From: Agapanthus africanus
Lineage: Eukaryota; Streptophyta; Magnoliopsida; Asparagales; Amaryllidaceae
Assembly (NCBI GenBank): GCA_030015575.1
Contig: CM057344.1
Coordinates: 184,467,044 to 184,531,043 of the forward strand
Length of the DNA: 64,000 nucleotides
Direction: 5' to 3'
Shown here: positions 25,280 through 36,404 of the stretch, piece by piece
Layout of the letters: each line of letters starts with the position of its first letter
Position numbering within the stretch: the stretch's first letter is position 1
Position numbers and translations under genes: made by a program
The notes under the pieces: generated by a model
Databases searched by the model: none
Told to the model about the DNA's origin: nothing
What the model saw: the letters and a program-made list of their open reading frames with translations, nothing else

Positions 25280-26253
25280 GACTTGGCCGGTGGCTTCAGC
25301 TTCTTCCACAGTCATTGTGAAAGCCTGTCGCCTCGGTACATTCCTCCTTGCTGGAGGAGCATTTCTCTGTCCGTTCCGTTGTCCTTAAGGTAAGTTCCTT
25401 TGAGCTTGATGGAATTGACGAGGAGGAGGTGCAGTCGGTCCATGAGGAGGTGGAGCAGGGAGAGCGAGTCGTGGAGCAGGTGCCTGGATGGCTGGGCACT
25501 GCAGGTAGGTGATTTCTAGTCTGGGTGCAGCATTTGGGTTATGTCTACGAGGAAAAGACCAAATGTCATGAGTGGCTGAGCCGCAGATTAAGAAAAGACA
25601 ATTTCCACGTCGGGAGTCCTTCGCCAAATGTCCATCTCTCCTGTTAAGGTCTTGTGTTAGCTGTGTAGTATGTGATATAAGAAAATCGAATATTGAGACA
25701 TATCTTACCTACTGAGCATGGTAAACTCAGCATCATATCCATCCACTGATTTGGTCCGCATCGAACCCTGTTGTAGATGGATAAATTGTTGCTCCATGTC
25801 AAATTAGGCAGTCTCTGGAAAGTACTTCGCGTCGAATATGTCGCGAAAAGACATCTATTCGATAGGTTGGGCAAGACGGATTTCTTCCGCCTTCCACCAA
25901 ACTCGGGCGTTGTCGGTGAGTTGCAGCTTCGCAACTCAAACTCAAGCGATCTCTGGCACTTATGCTGCTGCCGGATCATCCTCAATACTCTGAGCCTGTT
26001 CCTCAGCTTTCAGAGGGATCTCTTTTCCCGAAAATTGTTTTGGGTGCAATGTCCGGAATTGCTTCACTCTGGTCGCGTCCGCTTCTAGACGGTTCAGTAA
26101 GATAGCAGTCTGCTGCTGCTGTCCTTCCAGGAGGCTTTGGATCGCCTTAAGCAGTACTGTCTGCTCATTGATCCGAGCAGCAACGGTAGACGTAAGCGGT
26201 AGAGGTGATGGTGTGTTGTCGAAATTGTTACTGGTGTTGTTTGGAGAATCCAT
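25280..26253 (-). pseudogene. B gag region
   Basis: Starts with MDSPNNTSNNF. An early stretch rich in Gln and Leu (LLKAIQSLLEGQQQQTAIL) looks like the coiled start of plant chromovirus Gag, followed by FRTLHPKQFSGKE. The remainder is poorly readable and I cannot place the capsid domain with confidence. Identified mainly by its position upstream of protease. Confidence 0.65.
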
Positions 26254-26465
26254 AACCTTGAAATAAAAATAGGGTTAGGATAGATTCAAAGTATATAAAA
26301 TTTTAAGATTCAAGTAATGTGAAATGTAAAGAATGTTTTTAATTGCTGGTTCTTGTGTTATATTGCTTAGGACTTCATACAGAATTGACCCGCATGTCCA
26401 TGCAGAACTGACCTGCATGGTAGGGTTCTATGCAGCACTGACCTGCATGGGCCACCCAAAAAACC
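26254..26465 (-). other. B leader with short tandem repeat
   Basis: Between gag and the 5' LTR. Three partly degenerate copies of a CTGACCTGCATG motif lie at about 26383-26450. I did not recognise a primer-binding site here. No gene. Confidence 0.55.
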
Positions 26466-26515
26466 TGTCATGCCCTGCTTCCCGATGTACGGGCAAGGGG
26501 ACGCGACTGGGCCCG
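26466..26515 (-). repeat. B 5' LTR, segment 1 (terminal 50 bp)
   Basis: TGTCATGCCCTGCTTCCCGA onward matches 6311-6360 in B's other LTR. It ends with GCCCG, the duplication made by the Athila insertion. The LTR resumes at 38132. Confidence 0.92.
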
Positions 26516-28236
26516 TGATTAGAATTGCGATTTCGGATTGTGTAGTTGGAAAATTGTATAGAAATCACAACCAAAATTATTTGACCGCAGTCAATAACGG
26601 TGTCGGATGTAGCGCGTTAGAAAGTACGGATCATCCACAGGGAAAGTGAGATCCGTTCAATTTTCGAATTAGATGAGTCGAAAATTTAGAGAAAAGAAAA
26701 GAAAACAATTCATGATTTGTAATTGAATATCAAGAATTAGAAAAATCTAGATCTATAAAAAACATTAAAATCAAGAATTGAGATGTGTGATAATTTCCAA
26801 CCAACTATCAAGATTCGAAGTGTAGCTCGTAGGAGTAGATCGGATCTATAGATATGATGAGATCTAATGATTACTCATTCTTATCCATTAACGAATAGAT
26901 ACTAGATCGATGAGAATTTACCGAGGGTTAAGGATCTTGCGGAGAATTTAGGGATTCCGCAACTCATCTTTTGTCCTTTCGATGAATCTCATTCAAATTC
27001 TAGCTTCTAGTTAATCAAATGTTCAATCGTTATTCCCTAGTTTCGAGTGAACACAATCAAGAGAGTATCATTCCGAAACTAGGTCATCGATCATTTGATT
27101 CACAAGAATTTGCAAACATTATAGGATTTAAGAATTGTAAAAGTATCTAAATCATCATCATCTATCGATCGTCACGACTCCTACACGAGCGGAGTTTTAC
27201 TCAAACATCATAATAACAAACGCAATCACAAATTGAGATCGAATCATAATACTTGAATTAAAAGATAAGCAAGATATAGAAATTTCACCTTTATTTATCG
27301 ACAAATTTCGTTACAACTCTCTTGAATTTACAAAAGGAAGGAACTAAATCGTCAATTTAGGCTTCGCTCGGCTCCTTGAGTCGCGGATCTCCTTGGATCT
27401 CTTGCTCCTATGAAATCCGGCATCGCTTTCTAAAGGTTGAAGGCACTCTTGCTTGAATGGCACTCGGGATCTTGATCTTGATTTTGAATTGGAATTAGGG
27501 TTAGGGTTTGAGGCACAAGTTGTGTCACTCAACTTGTGGGTAGAAGATGATGGATGATTCTTTCCCCACCTCAACCCTAGATCTAGGCTCCTTTTTATAG
27601 ACCTCAAAACCCTAAATCTAGGATTTCAAATTTGAATTTTCCCTCCAAAAGTTTGTTAAGAGAGCCTTCTAGAAATAGTTTGTTAAGCCGAGCCTTCTAG
27701 ATGTGCCACGTGGAGTTTCTGGGGTCTTCTGGAAGCTTGGGCCGTTAGAGGTAAGCACGTGGCAAAATTGCGTCACTGATGACGTCATCACGCCGCAGAT
27801 CCACGGCGCAAGCGAGCTCCCGCCGCGGATCCGCGGCGCTTCTGAAGCTTTGGGGCTTGAATCTTTAACTGTGGACTTGGGCTGACATTTGGGCCTTTGT
27901 CTGATATTTTAAATTTTATTTGGCCTTCTGTATCACTACCAGATCTTACATCTTGGAGTTGGCATATCTTTTATCCGCTCTTTTCCCAATTTTGGGCTTT
28001 GCTTCTGGAATTTCCTGCAGAGACTCCAAGACAAGAGTTGCGCTATACAAAAATGATGCGATGCCATGATAAACACACAATTTCCCTAAAAGTGCCGGTT
28101 TTAAAGTCTAACACATGCAATCTGGTATTTTAGAGATGTTTTGCTAATATGTGCAATATGAATACCGAACACTTCTAGATGAGTGCAAATGATAGGGAAA
28201 TTGCCGTGTTAAAAATGCAGTATTTTCGACTGATCA
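26516..28236 (-). repeat. Athila 3' LTR
   Basis: 1721 bp, TGATTAGAATTG to GACTGATCA on the plus strand, nearly identical to 36405-38126. An 87-codon frame in element sense (27344-27607) is open in both LTRs and includes a Ser/Asn/Arg-rich stretch; I do not recognise it. Confidence 0.96.
27705..27838 (-). promoter_or_regulatory. Cluster of ACGT-core sites and GC palindromes in Athila 3' LTR
   Basis: Within about 135 bp lie two G-box-like sites (GCCACGTGG at 27705-27713 and GCACGTGGC at 27755-27763), a perfect GATGACGTCATC palindrome at 27778-27789, and the 18 bp perfect palindrome CGCCGCGGATCCGCGGCG at 27821-27838 beside a diverged copy. ACGT-core sites are bound by plant bZIP and bHLH factors. 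Use as an LTR enhancer is inferred. Confidence 0.55.
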
Positions 28237-28255
28237 AATTCCCCCAAACTTATTT
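28237..28255 (-). other. Athila polypurine tract
   Basis: The minus strand reads AATAAGTTTGGGGGAATT directly before the LTR start TGATCA. Similar tracts recur at about 29568-29585 and 29684-29700 inside the element. Confidence 0.85.
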
Positions 28256-29870
28256 TCGATCGTCTCGATCGAACCGTTTTATTAAAAAGAGAAGGAGAAA
28301 ATAAAGAAAGGGAAAAACTGACTAGCACACTTTCGTAGGCAACACGATTGCACTGAGCACGTGCAACAAGCCTTTAAACCTCTAGGTGTACCTAGTAGGA
28401 GAAGTGTTGTCTCCTGAGGGTTTTCAGCGGATTGCACCCACAAAATCCAATAATAAAAGGAAGATCATGAATATTACATTTAAAGACAATAATTGTAAAA
28501 GAAAAGCCTTGAAAATTAGGGTTTCCAACTAAGCTAGCTTTTCGGTTGTCATGAGCTCTATCTTAATGGTCATGAAAAGATGTCAGAAATCACGTCCTCC
28601 CTCAATAAAACATCGTCTTATTCTTCATTCCTATCTATCTTCCAAACATCGATCATATCACCCTGCGTGTGTGTAAAGGACATCCCTACACCCGGAGAAT
28701 TCAATTCAAGCTATCATACTCTTGCCCATCAGCCTCAGTACTTTTTAATTAATGAATATTTAGCTGAATTTGCTCACACACTTTCATGCGACCGTTAATA
28801 CTTCTTGAGGTACTAACCGACCGATTACTCATGTGCTTGCTTATTTGGTGTATTTTCCTCGTCTTGCACCACCTCAGGCATAGCAGTGACTCCCAGACCA
28901 GTTGGCCTTAGGGCACTAGGTGAAGAGGCACCCTCGCTATATATTTTTTATTGCCCTTGGCAATAACAAAACCAGTGTCCATTTTTCTCACCACTTTATA
29001 TTTTCTTCATTTTTTTGTTTTTATTTCCTTTATACATCGGCTTTAAGACGAGCATTTCAAGGTATCCTCTACTATCCCGGGCTTCAAGATGTGTGTAAGT
29101 GCGAATAGCAGGGTATCAACGTTCAAAATGTTTGGCTTCCAGAATAGGAACTATTTTTCAGACTTATTTTTATCCTCAGATTAGTGACTTCCTTCATCTT
29201 ACTAACCTTGGGACAACGGCTCATAACTACTTATTACTAGTTCGTATAAGAAAACTTCTAATTTTCTTGGTTTTCTTAAATTTTTCTATTCTCATGGATG
29301 TAATTTTTCACTATCTAATCTTTTATTATCTTATTTATGTACAAAAATGTTTAATATTTATATTTTGAAAATTTTAAAATTTTTATGGGTTTTGAAAATT
29401 TTTAAATTTTTATGGATTTTGAAAATTTTTTACACAAAATGATGAGCCAAAAATTTTTACATAAAATTTTTATGGGTTTTTAAAATTTTTAAAATTTTTA
29501 TGGGTTTATTAAAGAAATGTTTTGTGCTTATGCAAATGATATGCAAATGATGCAAAACTAAGCACAAACCTCCCCCAAACTTGTTTTCAACAGTGTCCTC
29601 ACTGTTGCCAACCGCTATATCTACAAAACCTGTAAGCCTGGGAGGAATTTATTAGTGGGGGCAAAATATATAAGTGAAGATCCTCCCCTAAACTTATTCT
29701 TTTCACTCACCTCCATTCAAAAAGATGATGCAGTAATATACAGGACATGGAGGTGAGACGGAAGAATTTTAATCAAGATAAAATGGCTCATGTAAGAACA
29801 GGAGCTCCTCCGTGGGGTCAGTGGAAAATTACGGCTTTAGTCTATGTCCATTCACTTTGAAAAATGTGCC
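28256..29870 (-). other. Athila 3' non-coding region
   Basis: No frame on either strand resembles a known protein. It contains two further PPT-like tracts and, at about 29365-29510, an AT-rich stretch of repeated AAATTTTTATGGGTTTT units. The position corresponds to the env-like region of some Athila relatives, but I see no signal peptide, membrane segment or other support for a protein. Confidence 0.6.
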
Positions 29871-29873
29871 ATT

Positions 29874-30960
29874 TTAAACATTTTCTACCTCTACTGCCCC
29901 GTGCGGGTATACAGACCGCACAACAAAAGGTCCCTTCCACCGAGATCGAAGCTTACCCACGTGAAGGTGTAGTCGTGAATCATAAAGAAGGACTTGCTGA
30001 CCAGGTGAAAATGTTTTCCTCAAAATGTTTTTATCGTGAAAAACCTTGGTCCTATTCTTTACGATTACAGCGTTATCATAAGCTTCATCGCGGAGTTCGC
30101 TTAGCTCATTCAATTGCAGCTTCTAAAAGTTGCAGGCTTGGTTTAAGTCAAAGTTGATTTCCTTAATAGCCCACAATGCTTTATGCTCTATCTCGACTGG
30201 CAAGTGACATGCCTTCCCAAACACTAACCTATATGGAGACATCCCTAGGTCGGTTTTAAATGCAGTTCGAAATGCCCAAAGAGTATCTGTCAGTTTGGTC
30301 GACCAATCTTTTCTATTCTTAGCAACAGTCTTCTCCAGGATTTGTTTGATCTGTTTATTCGAAATCTCAGCCTGCCCGCTCGTTTGGGGATGATAGGGTG
30401 TAGAAAGTCTGTGGTTGATTGCGTATTTCCGCATCAGAGTCTAGAAAGACCTGTTGCAGAAATGTGTCCCGTTATCGCTAATGATAGCACCTGGGTGTCC
30501 AAATCGCGAAAAGATGTTTTCTTTTAAAAACTTAATGACAATCTTCTTGTCATTAGTGCGACATGGAATGGCTTCAACCCACTTCGAGACATAATCAACC
30601 GCAAGCAGTATATACAAATTCCCAAAGGAGTTGGGAAAGGGACCCATAAAGTCAATGCCCCAAACATCGAAAATTTCAACCACTAAGATGGGTTGTTGGG
30701 GCATCTCATTTTTCCGGGAAATCCTACCCGTGTGTTGACATTGTGTACAAGTTTTGCAATAATCAAATGCGTCCTTGAACAAGGTCGGCCAATAAAAACC
30801 GTATTGCAAAACCTTCTCCGCCGTCTTTTTCGGACCGAAGTGACCCCCACAGGCCTGATCATGACTAAAAGATAGAACACTCTTGAACTCTTCATTCGGG
30901 ACACACCGGCGAATGATCTGATCAGGACAATACTTAAACAGATATGGATCATCCCAGTAA
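29874..30960 (-). pseudogene. Athila integrase region
   Basis: Element-sense landmarks in order: a zinc-binding stretch with [14 protein letters not shown], the core with [20 protein letters not shown] and [46 protein letters not shown], then a C-terminal part with [14 protein letters not shown] and RWKGPFVV. This matches Athila-lineage integrase, without the chromodomain seen in B and G. Fossil. Confidence 0.92.
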
Positions 30961-30971
30961 AAGTGTTTTAC

Positions 30972-32258
30972 TTAGGATAGGAAACGGTGTTTGTCATGTT
31001 TTGACCAATCGCTGGGTATCAGTCCCGTGACAAGATAGTTCACAATTTCCCTGAACCAAGGTTCATTGGATATGCTCAAGAGTTGTTCGTCCGGGAACGA
31101 ATCATTGATAGGCGGGGTCACGGGTGAAGAAGAGATGCGTGAAAGATGGTCGGCTACAACGTTTTCACATCCTTTCTTATCTTTGATAACAAGATCAAAT
31201 TCTTGTAATAGAAGGATCCAACATTTTAGCCTACCTTTTGCATCTTTCTTCGCCAAAAGATGTTTCAAGGCGGAGTGATCAGTGTACACAACTATTGGTG
31301 AGCTAATCAAATAAGGCTTGAATTTTTCTAGTGCAAATACAACCGCCAAAAGCTCTTTTTCAGTAGTTGTATAATTGATTTGCGCATCATTCAGGGTCTT
31401 ACTTGCGTAATAGATCACGTGTGGCATCTTTTCAATGTGCTGTCCTAAGACTGCACCAACTGCAAAATCTGATGCATCACACATAAGCTCAAAGGGGTAG
31501 TCCCAATTTGGAGACGATAGAACGGTGGCTGTAGTGAGGGAATGTTTGAGTGAGTCGAAAGCTGCCTCACAATCCGAGTCAAAGTGGAAGGTCGTATCCT
31601 TGGCCAAGAGAAGAGTTAAGGGTCTAGCAATTTTGCTAAAATCCTTAATGAATCTCCTATAAAAGCCCGCATGGCCAAGAAATGATCGGATATCCTTGAC
31701 GCTTTTGGGATGAGGAAGGTTTTGAATGACATCTATTTTAGCTCTGTCAACCTCAATGCCTTTCCGTGAAATAACATGTCCAAGCACAATTTCCTCTTGG
31801 ACCATGAAATGGCATTTTTCCCAATTCAAGGTTAAGTTCTTCTCTTTGCAACGAGTAAGAACTGCGTCAAGATTCGTTAGGCAGTCAGAAAAAGAGTCTC
31901 CGAAAATCGAGAAATCGTCCATGAAAATCTCCAAAAAATTCTCGACCATGTCAGAGAATATCCCCATCATACACCGCTGAAAGGTAGCGGGAGCATTGCA
32001 TAACCCAAAGGGCATGCGTCTATAAGCAAAGGTACCAAAAGGACAAGTAAAAGTGGTTTTATCTTGATCCTTTTTGGCTATGGGGACCTGATTATAGCCA
32101 GAGTATCCGTCCATAAAGCAATAATATGCACGTCCAGCTAAGCGTTCCAGCATCTGATCAATGAAAGGTAGAGGAAAGTGGTCTTTGCTCGTAGCGGCAT
32201 TGAGTTTTCTGTAATCAATACATACACGCCACCCAGTTTGGGCGCATGTCTGAATCAA
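30972..32258 (-). pseudogene. Athila RT and RNase H region
   Basis: Long open stretch of 428 codons. RT motifs include WRVCIDYRKLNAATSKDHFP near residue 10, FMDGYSGYNQV near 47, FGLCNAPATFQRCMM near 83 and the catalytic FMDDFSIFG near 114. SVKDIRSFLGHAGFYRRFI follows near 195, then RNase H with LMCDASDFAVGAVLGQ, YASKTLNDAQINYTTTEKEL and VYTDHSALKHLL. The order and wording are those of the Athila lineage. Fossil element. Confidence 0.95.
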
Positions 32259-32324
32259 CTCATTTGCCTCATTGGTAATAACAGTGATGCCAGATTTCTT
32301 AGGGACGACATGTATTGGACTTAC

Positions 32325-34142
32325 CTATCGGCTATCCGAGATTGGGTATATGATACCACTATCAAGGCATTTGACGATCTCTTTCATCACCGCTTCCTTC
32401 ATGACGGGGTTCAACCGTCTCTGTGGTTCTCGGGTTGGTCTGGCATCATCCATCACATGTATATGATGTTCTACAATCAAGGGACTAATCCCTTTGATGT
32501 CCGCCATGGTCCAACCAAACGCCTCCCTATTAGATCTCAATACCGATAAAAGTGCATTCTCTTGCTCTGATGCTAGAGAAGCGGATATGATAACCGGTAA
32601 AGACTCATTCTCACATAAATATGCATATTTAAGATGAGAAGGTAAAATTTTGAGATCTAATGCTGGCAGAGAAATAATAGAAGGTGGGATCATCGAATGA
32701 TTTTCGGAGTCACAAAGAAGCTCATAGCCTGTAAAAGATACAGACTCGGATGGTGATGAGTCAGGAGTGTCAGACTCAAGCGTGGAAATGGTGTCCTCAC
32801 TAAGATCATGTGCATGGTCAAACAGTGATGTGGTAGTGTCGTCGAGATCGGTAAAGCAAAGTTCCTCAACTCCGCAACTTTCGGGAGCAATCTCGTGGAC
32901 AGAGCACACATCAAGGATATGAGCAGAGGGTTCTGATGGCTGACTTCCAATTTTGTAGATGTTTAGTTCAATGGTCTTATTTCCAAATGATAAGTTCATT
33001 GAACCATTTCTACAGTTAATGACAGCATTGGAAGTAGCAAGGAAAGGTCGACCCAAAATCACCGGAATTTGGCTCCGGAGGTTCGCTACAGGTTGTGTAT
33101 CGAGAACAATGAAGTCTACAGGGAATAAAAATTCCCCGACCTTTATCAACACATCCTTTAGTTCACCTCGACGTTTGGTGATTGAACGGTCTGCCATTTG
33201 GAGAGTGCAGTGAGCAGGTTTCAACTCTCCAATCCCTAGCTGCTCATAGACAGAGTATGGATGTAGGTTAACACTTGCGCCAAGGTCTAAAAGAGCACGG
33301 TTGATGTTTTTACCCCCAATAGAAATCGATATCGTAGGACATCCTGGGTCCTTACGTTTCTTTGGTAGCTGAGGGATAAAAGCAGTGCTAATGTTATTAG
33401 ACATGAAGACCTTCTTCGGCACTTGAGTCTTCCTCTTCCTAGTGCACAAGTCCTTAAGAATTTTCGCATAAGCGGGGACTTGTTGAATCGCATCTAAGAG
33501 AGGGATGTTGATGTTAACCTGTTTGAACATTTCCATAATTTTCTCCATATGTGGACTCGATTTGTTAGCCCTTAACCGATTCGGGTAAGGTGCTTTAGCA
33601 ATGAGCGCTGGGTCCATCATAGGAGAAGGAAGTGGGGGTAGACGTGATCCCAAAAGAGGAGTGGGGATCGTCTGTAGAGAACTAAAAGGGGTGGCCTGAG
33701 GTGTCGAGCCTAGAGGGAAATGGAGAATAGGCTCGCGAGAAGGCGGTGGGGTAGAAGAACAAGAATCAGAAGTAGAAGTGTGTGTGTGAGGGAAGATCTC
33801 AGCCGGGGTGTTGATAGGATTTTCAATATCATCAACTTCTTCCCCAACATGGTTATTCAGCACTCTTCCTGATCTCAACGTTGTGACGACATTTACATTG
33901 TAATGCCCAGGATTCGGTAGGGGTTGAGACGGAAGTTTTCCTTTTTCTCTCGCACTCATTTCGGCCTTAAGTCGTGTAATTTTAGCTTCCATCGTTCTGA
34001 TACTCTCAGCTTGGGACGCTGAGTTTTTCTTTATATCACTGACGGAAGACCTAACTTCAGCCGACACTTCCATGAAATTTGACAAGAGTGATTTCATGGT
34101 TTGAGTGAATTGAGAGAACTCGTCAGAACAGGTCGACTGCAT
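32325..34142 (-). pseudogene. Athila protease and start of RT
   Basis: Open stretch of about 605 codons. A Pro/Ser-rich region (about residues 90-190) precedes a retroviral-type aspartic protease with ALLDLGASVNLHPYSVYEQL near residue 283 and PVILGRPFLATSNAVINC near 360. A linker of about 150 residues follows, and the last 60 residues are the beginning of RT, with HHIHVMDDARPTREPQRRLN. This long linker layout is usual in Athila. Fossil. Confidence 0.92.
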
Positions 34143-34352
34143 AGGATTAGACGGTGCAAGAGTGTTGACCTGGTTTTGGAAATTTTGTGACTGGTAGGGG
34201 TGCTGAGTGAGTTGAAGTGGTTGCTGTTGTGGTGGAGGGACCCTTTGGAATTGATTCGGGTTTGGAACCGTGTTTTGGGATTGGTTCCAAGCAAAATTCG
34301 GGTGATTCCTCCAACTCTGATTGTATGTGGAAGAATATGGATCGTTTCTAGG

Positions 34353-35369
34353 TCATTGAAATGCGGCATTGGTATGCTCGTGACCTTGAAATGGAGAGTT
34401 TAATGGACATTCTTCCGTTAAGTGAGAAGGATCAGAACAGCACCCATATACAGTTTTGGGGAGCGACATCGGGTTTAGGGAGGCTGCCAAGAATTTGTGT
34501 TCCATAGCTTCGAGCTTCTTTTGCATTGCTGCCATCTCAGCTCGAACACCTATGGACACGTCAATTTGGTGTACGCCACCCCTAGACGATGGCTGGGTTC
34601 CACTCTCCCACTGTAATGATTTTTCAGCGAACTCTTCTAAAAATTTCCAAGCTTCCCCATCATCCTTGGTCATAAAGGTGCCTTGACACATGTTTTCATG
34701 GTTTTGTTTAGTGGTAGGGTTAATGCCCTCATATATGATTCGGCAAAGATCCCATCTCGGGATGCCGTGATGTGGGCATTGAACCAAAAGATCCTTGAAT
34801 CGTTCAAAGCATTTTGAGAATGGTTCAGCTGGAAGCTGGGTGAATTGATATAGTTCGCTACGGATTCGAGCTGTCTTTTGCATAGGGTAGAATTTCTTAA
34901 GGAATGCCGCAACGAATTCTTCCCAATTCGTAATGGAATGTGCGATGGTGTTATACAGCCACTTCTCGGCTATATCGCACAAGGTAAATGGAAGAAGTCG
35001 TAGACGCATGGCATCCACAGAAAGTTGTGATGTACCCATCATCGCGCATACGTTTTCAAATTTGGTGATAAAAACGTATGCGTCTTCAGTCTCAAGACCA
35101 TGGAATTTGGGTAGAAGGTTTATGTATTGGGGTTTAATCTCAAAGTTATCCCCGTTGGCTGGTGGAATGGATAAGCAGGTCGAGAGAGGACCTCGCAAAG
35201 GATAGCACCTCTCTTGGAGAGAGATGCGGGGTAGATTCTGCGCACCATCGGACGGCGGCAGAGCAGCGGTAAAGAGGTTCGATGGAGACGGATCCATCGG
35301 TGTGGGTGTGGTGGTGGGTAAATGAGAGGTAAATGGAGAAATACCGACTTCGGAGTCGATCGAGGGCAC
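34353..35369 (-). pseudogene. Athila gag
   Basis: Open stretch of 338 codons. The capsid-like core at about residues 80-250 has LLPKFHGLETEDAYVFITKF, LRLLPFTLCDIAEKWLYN and FLKKFYPMQKTARIRSEL, the typical Athila Gag wording. A Cys/His stretch near residues 308-320 (YGCCSDPSHLTEEC) is a probable zinc knuckle for RNA binding. Protease follows immediately downstream. Fossil element part. Confidence 0.94.
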
Positions 35370-36384
35370 ACGGACAAGTCGGGCACTAGAATCCCGTGTC
35401 CAGCCTATCTTGCACTAAAAAGGGTTAGTACAAGTGGCAGCGTGACTTATAATTAGGGGAATGAATGAATGCGGTGTTTGATTTGAAAAATGATACGGAT
35501 TTTGAAAATATGATGCGATCACAACAAATGCAACAAGCAACCCTAAAATCTATGGTCACCTAGGTCAAAGCTCTAGACCGCTTCTAACTGCCAAAAGACA
35601 AGTCGCAGGATCAATCCTCCACTGCCTCTTTGTCTCTCCTGTGGCCAGGTAAGTTTCAGGTAAGTGGGAGGTTCTCCACTATGTAAGTAGTGGGCCTAAT
35701 TAAGTAACCACTAGCCTTCGACACACTTGCCTTAGACACCACAAATGAAACGCGGATAAACAATGGATTACCCACGGCCTTCTTCTGTCCTAAGTGAGCG
35801 CGACGGTCCTTAGAGTCATCTCTAGATATTTTTTAGTTAATGAGGGTAATGCGGATGCAAGTTTGTGATTTTTGGGGCCTAGGAAGGGTAATGAACTCCC
35901 CACCTAATCTGGATTTGGCCATGCCCCTTAATGTCCGTATTAATATGCAAACAACCACAAAATCAAAAACATGCACAATTTATTTTGCTTTTTGCGGCGC
36001 TGCGATTTTTGCAAAGAAGCCTGCAACAAATTGTTAATTGGAGCAGATGAGGAAGGAGATAAGAAAGTTTTAGAGGACCTGAGAGAAATTTGGTACTGAG
36101 ATGCTCCTGAACCGCCGCGATTCCGCCGCGGGAGTCAAGTAATGCCGCGGTTCCGCCGCGCCTCAAACTCCTCTCTGCACAAAAATTTACCAGAGCGCAT
36201 CTGATCACTTCCTTAGCTCTCTGGAATTCTCCAAATATTTTTCCAATTGCACAGCAAGCTCCAGATTTCCTTGCAATTAACCACAACAACTCTTTTAGTG
36301 TTTTGCGCGAGTTTTGATCTTCAAAATTAAAATGGAATAAACTTTTCAACTCAAATTTCAAAAAATGAACAAATTAGCACACGA
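35370..36384 (-). other. Athila leader
   Basis: About 1 kb between PBS and gag, a normal length for this lineage. At about 36112-36170 it contains several CCGCCGCG / CCGCGG repeats resembling the GC palindromes of the LTR. Small frames are present but none is recognisable. Confidence 0.6.
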
Positions 36385-36402
36385 TCCCCGGCAACGGCGC
36401 CA
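36385..36402 (-). other. Athila primer-binding site (tRNA-Asp)
   Basis: The minus strand reads TGGCGCCGTTGCCGGGGA two bases inside the 5' LTR. This is the tRNA-Asp primer site known from Athila, Cyclops and Calypso elements. Confidence 0.95.
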
Positions 36403-36404
36403 TT

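Noticed and set aside
27480-27610. Telomere-like CCCTAAA/CCCTAA pieces
   Set aside because: Only isolated single motifs, with no tandem array.
28256-29870. env-like gene in the Athila element
   Set aside because: No frame with signal peptide or membrane segments; only short AT-rich frames.
35963-36361. 132-codon frame upstream of Athila gag
   Set aside because: Lies in the leader, resembles no protein I know, and includes the GC repeats; chance frame most likely.
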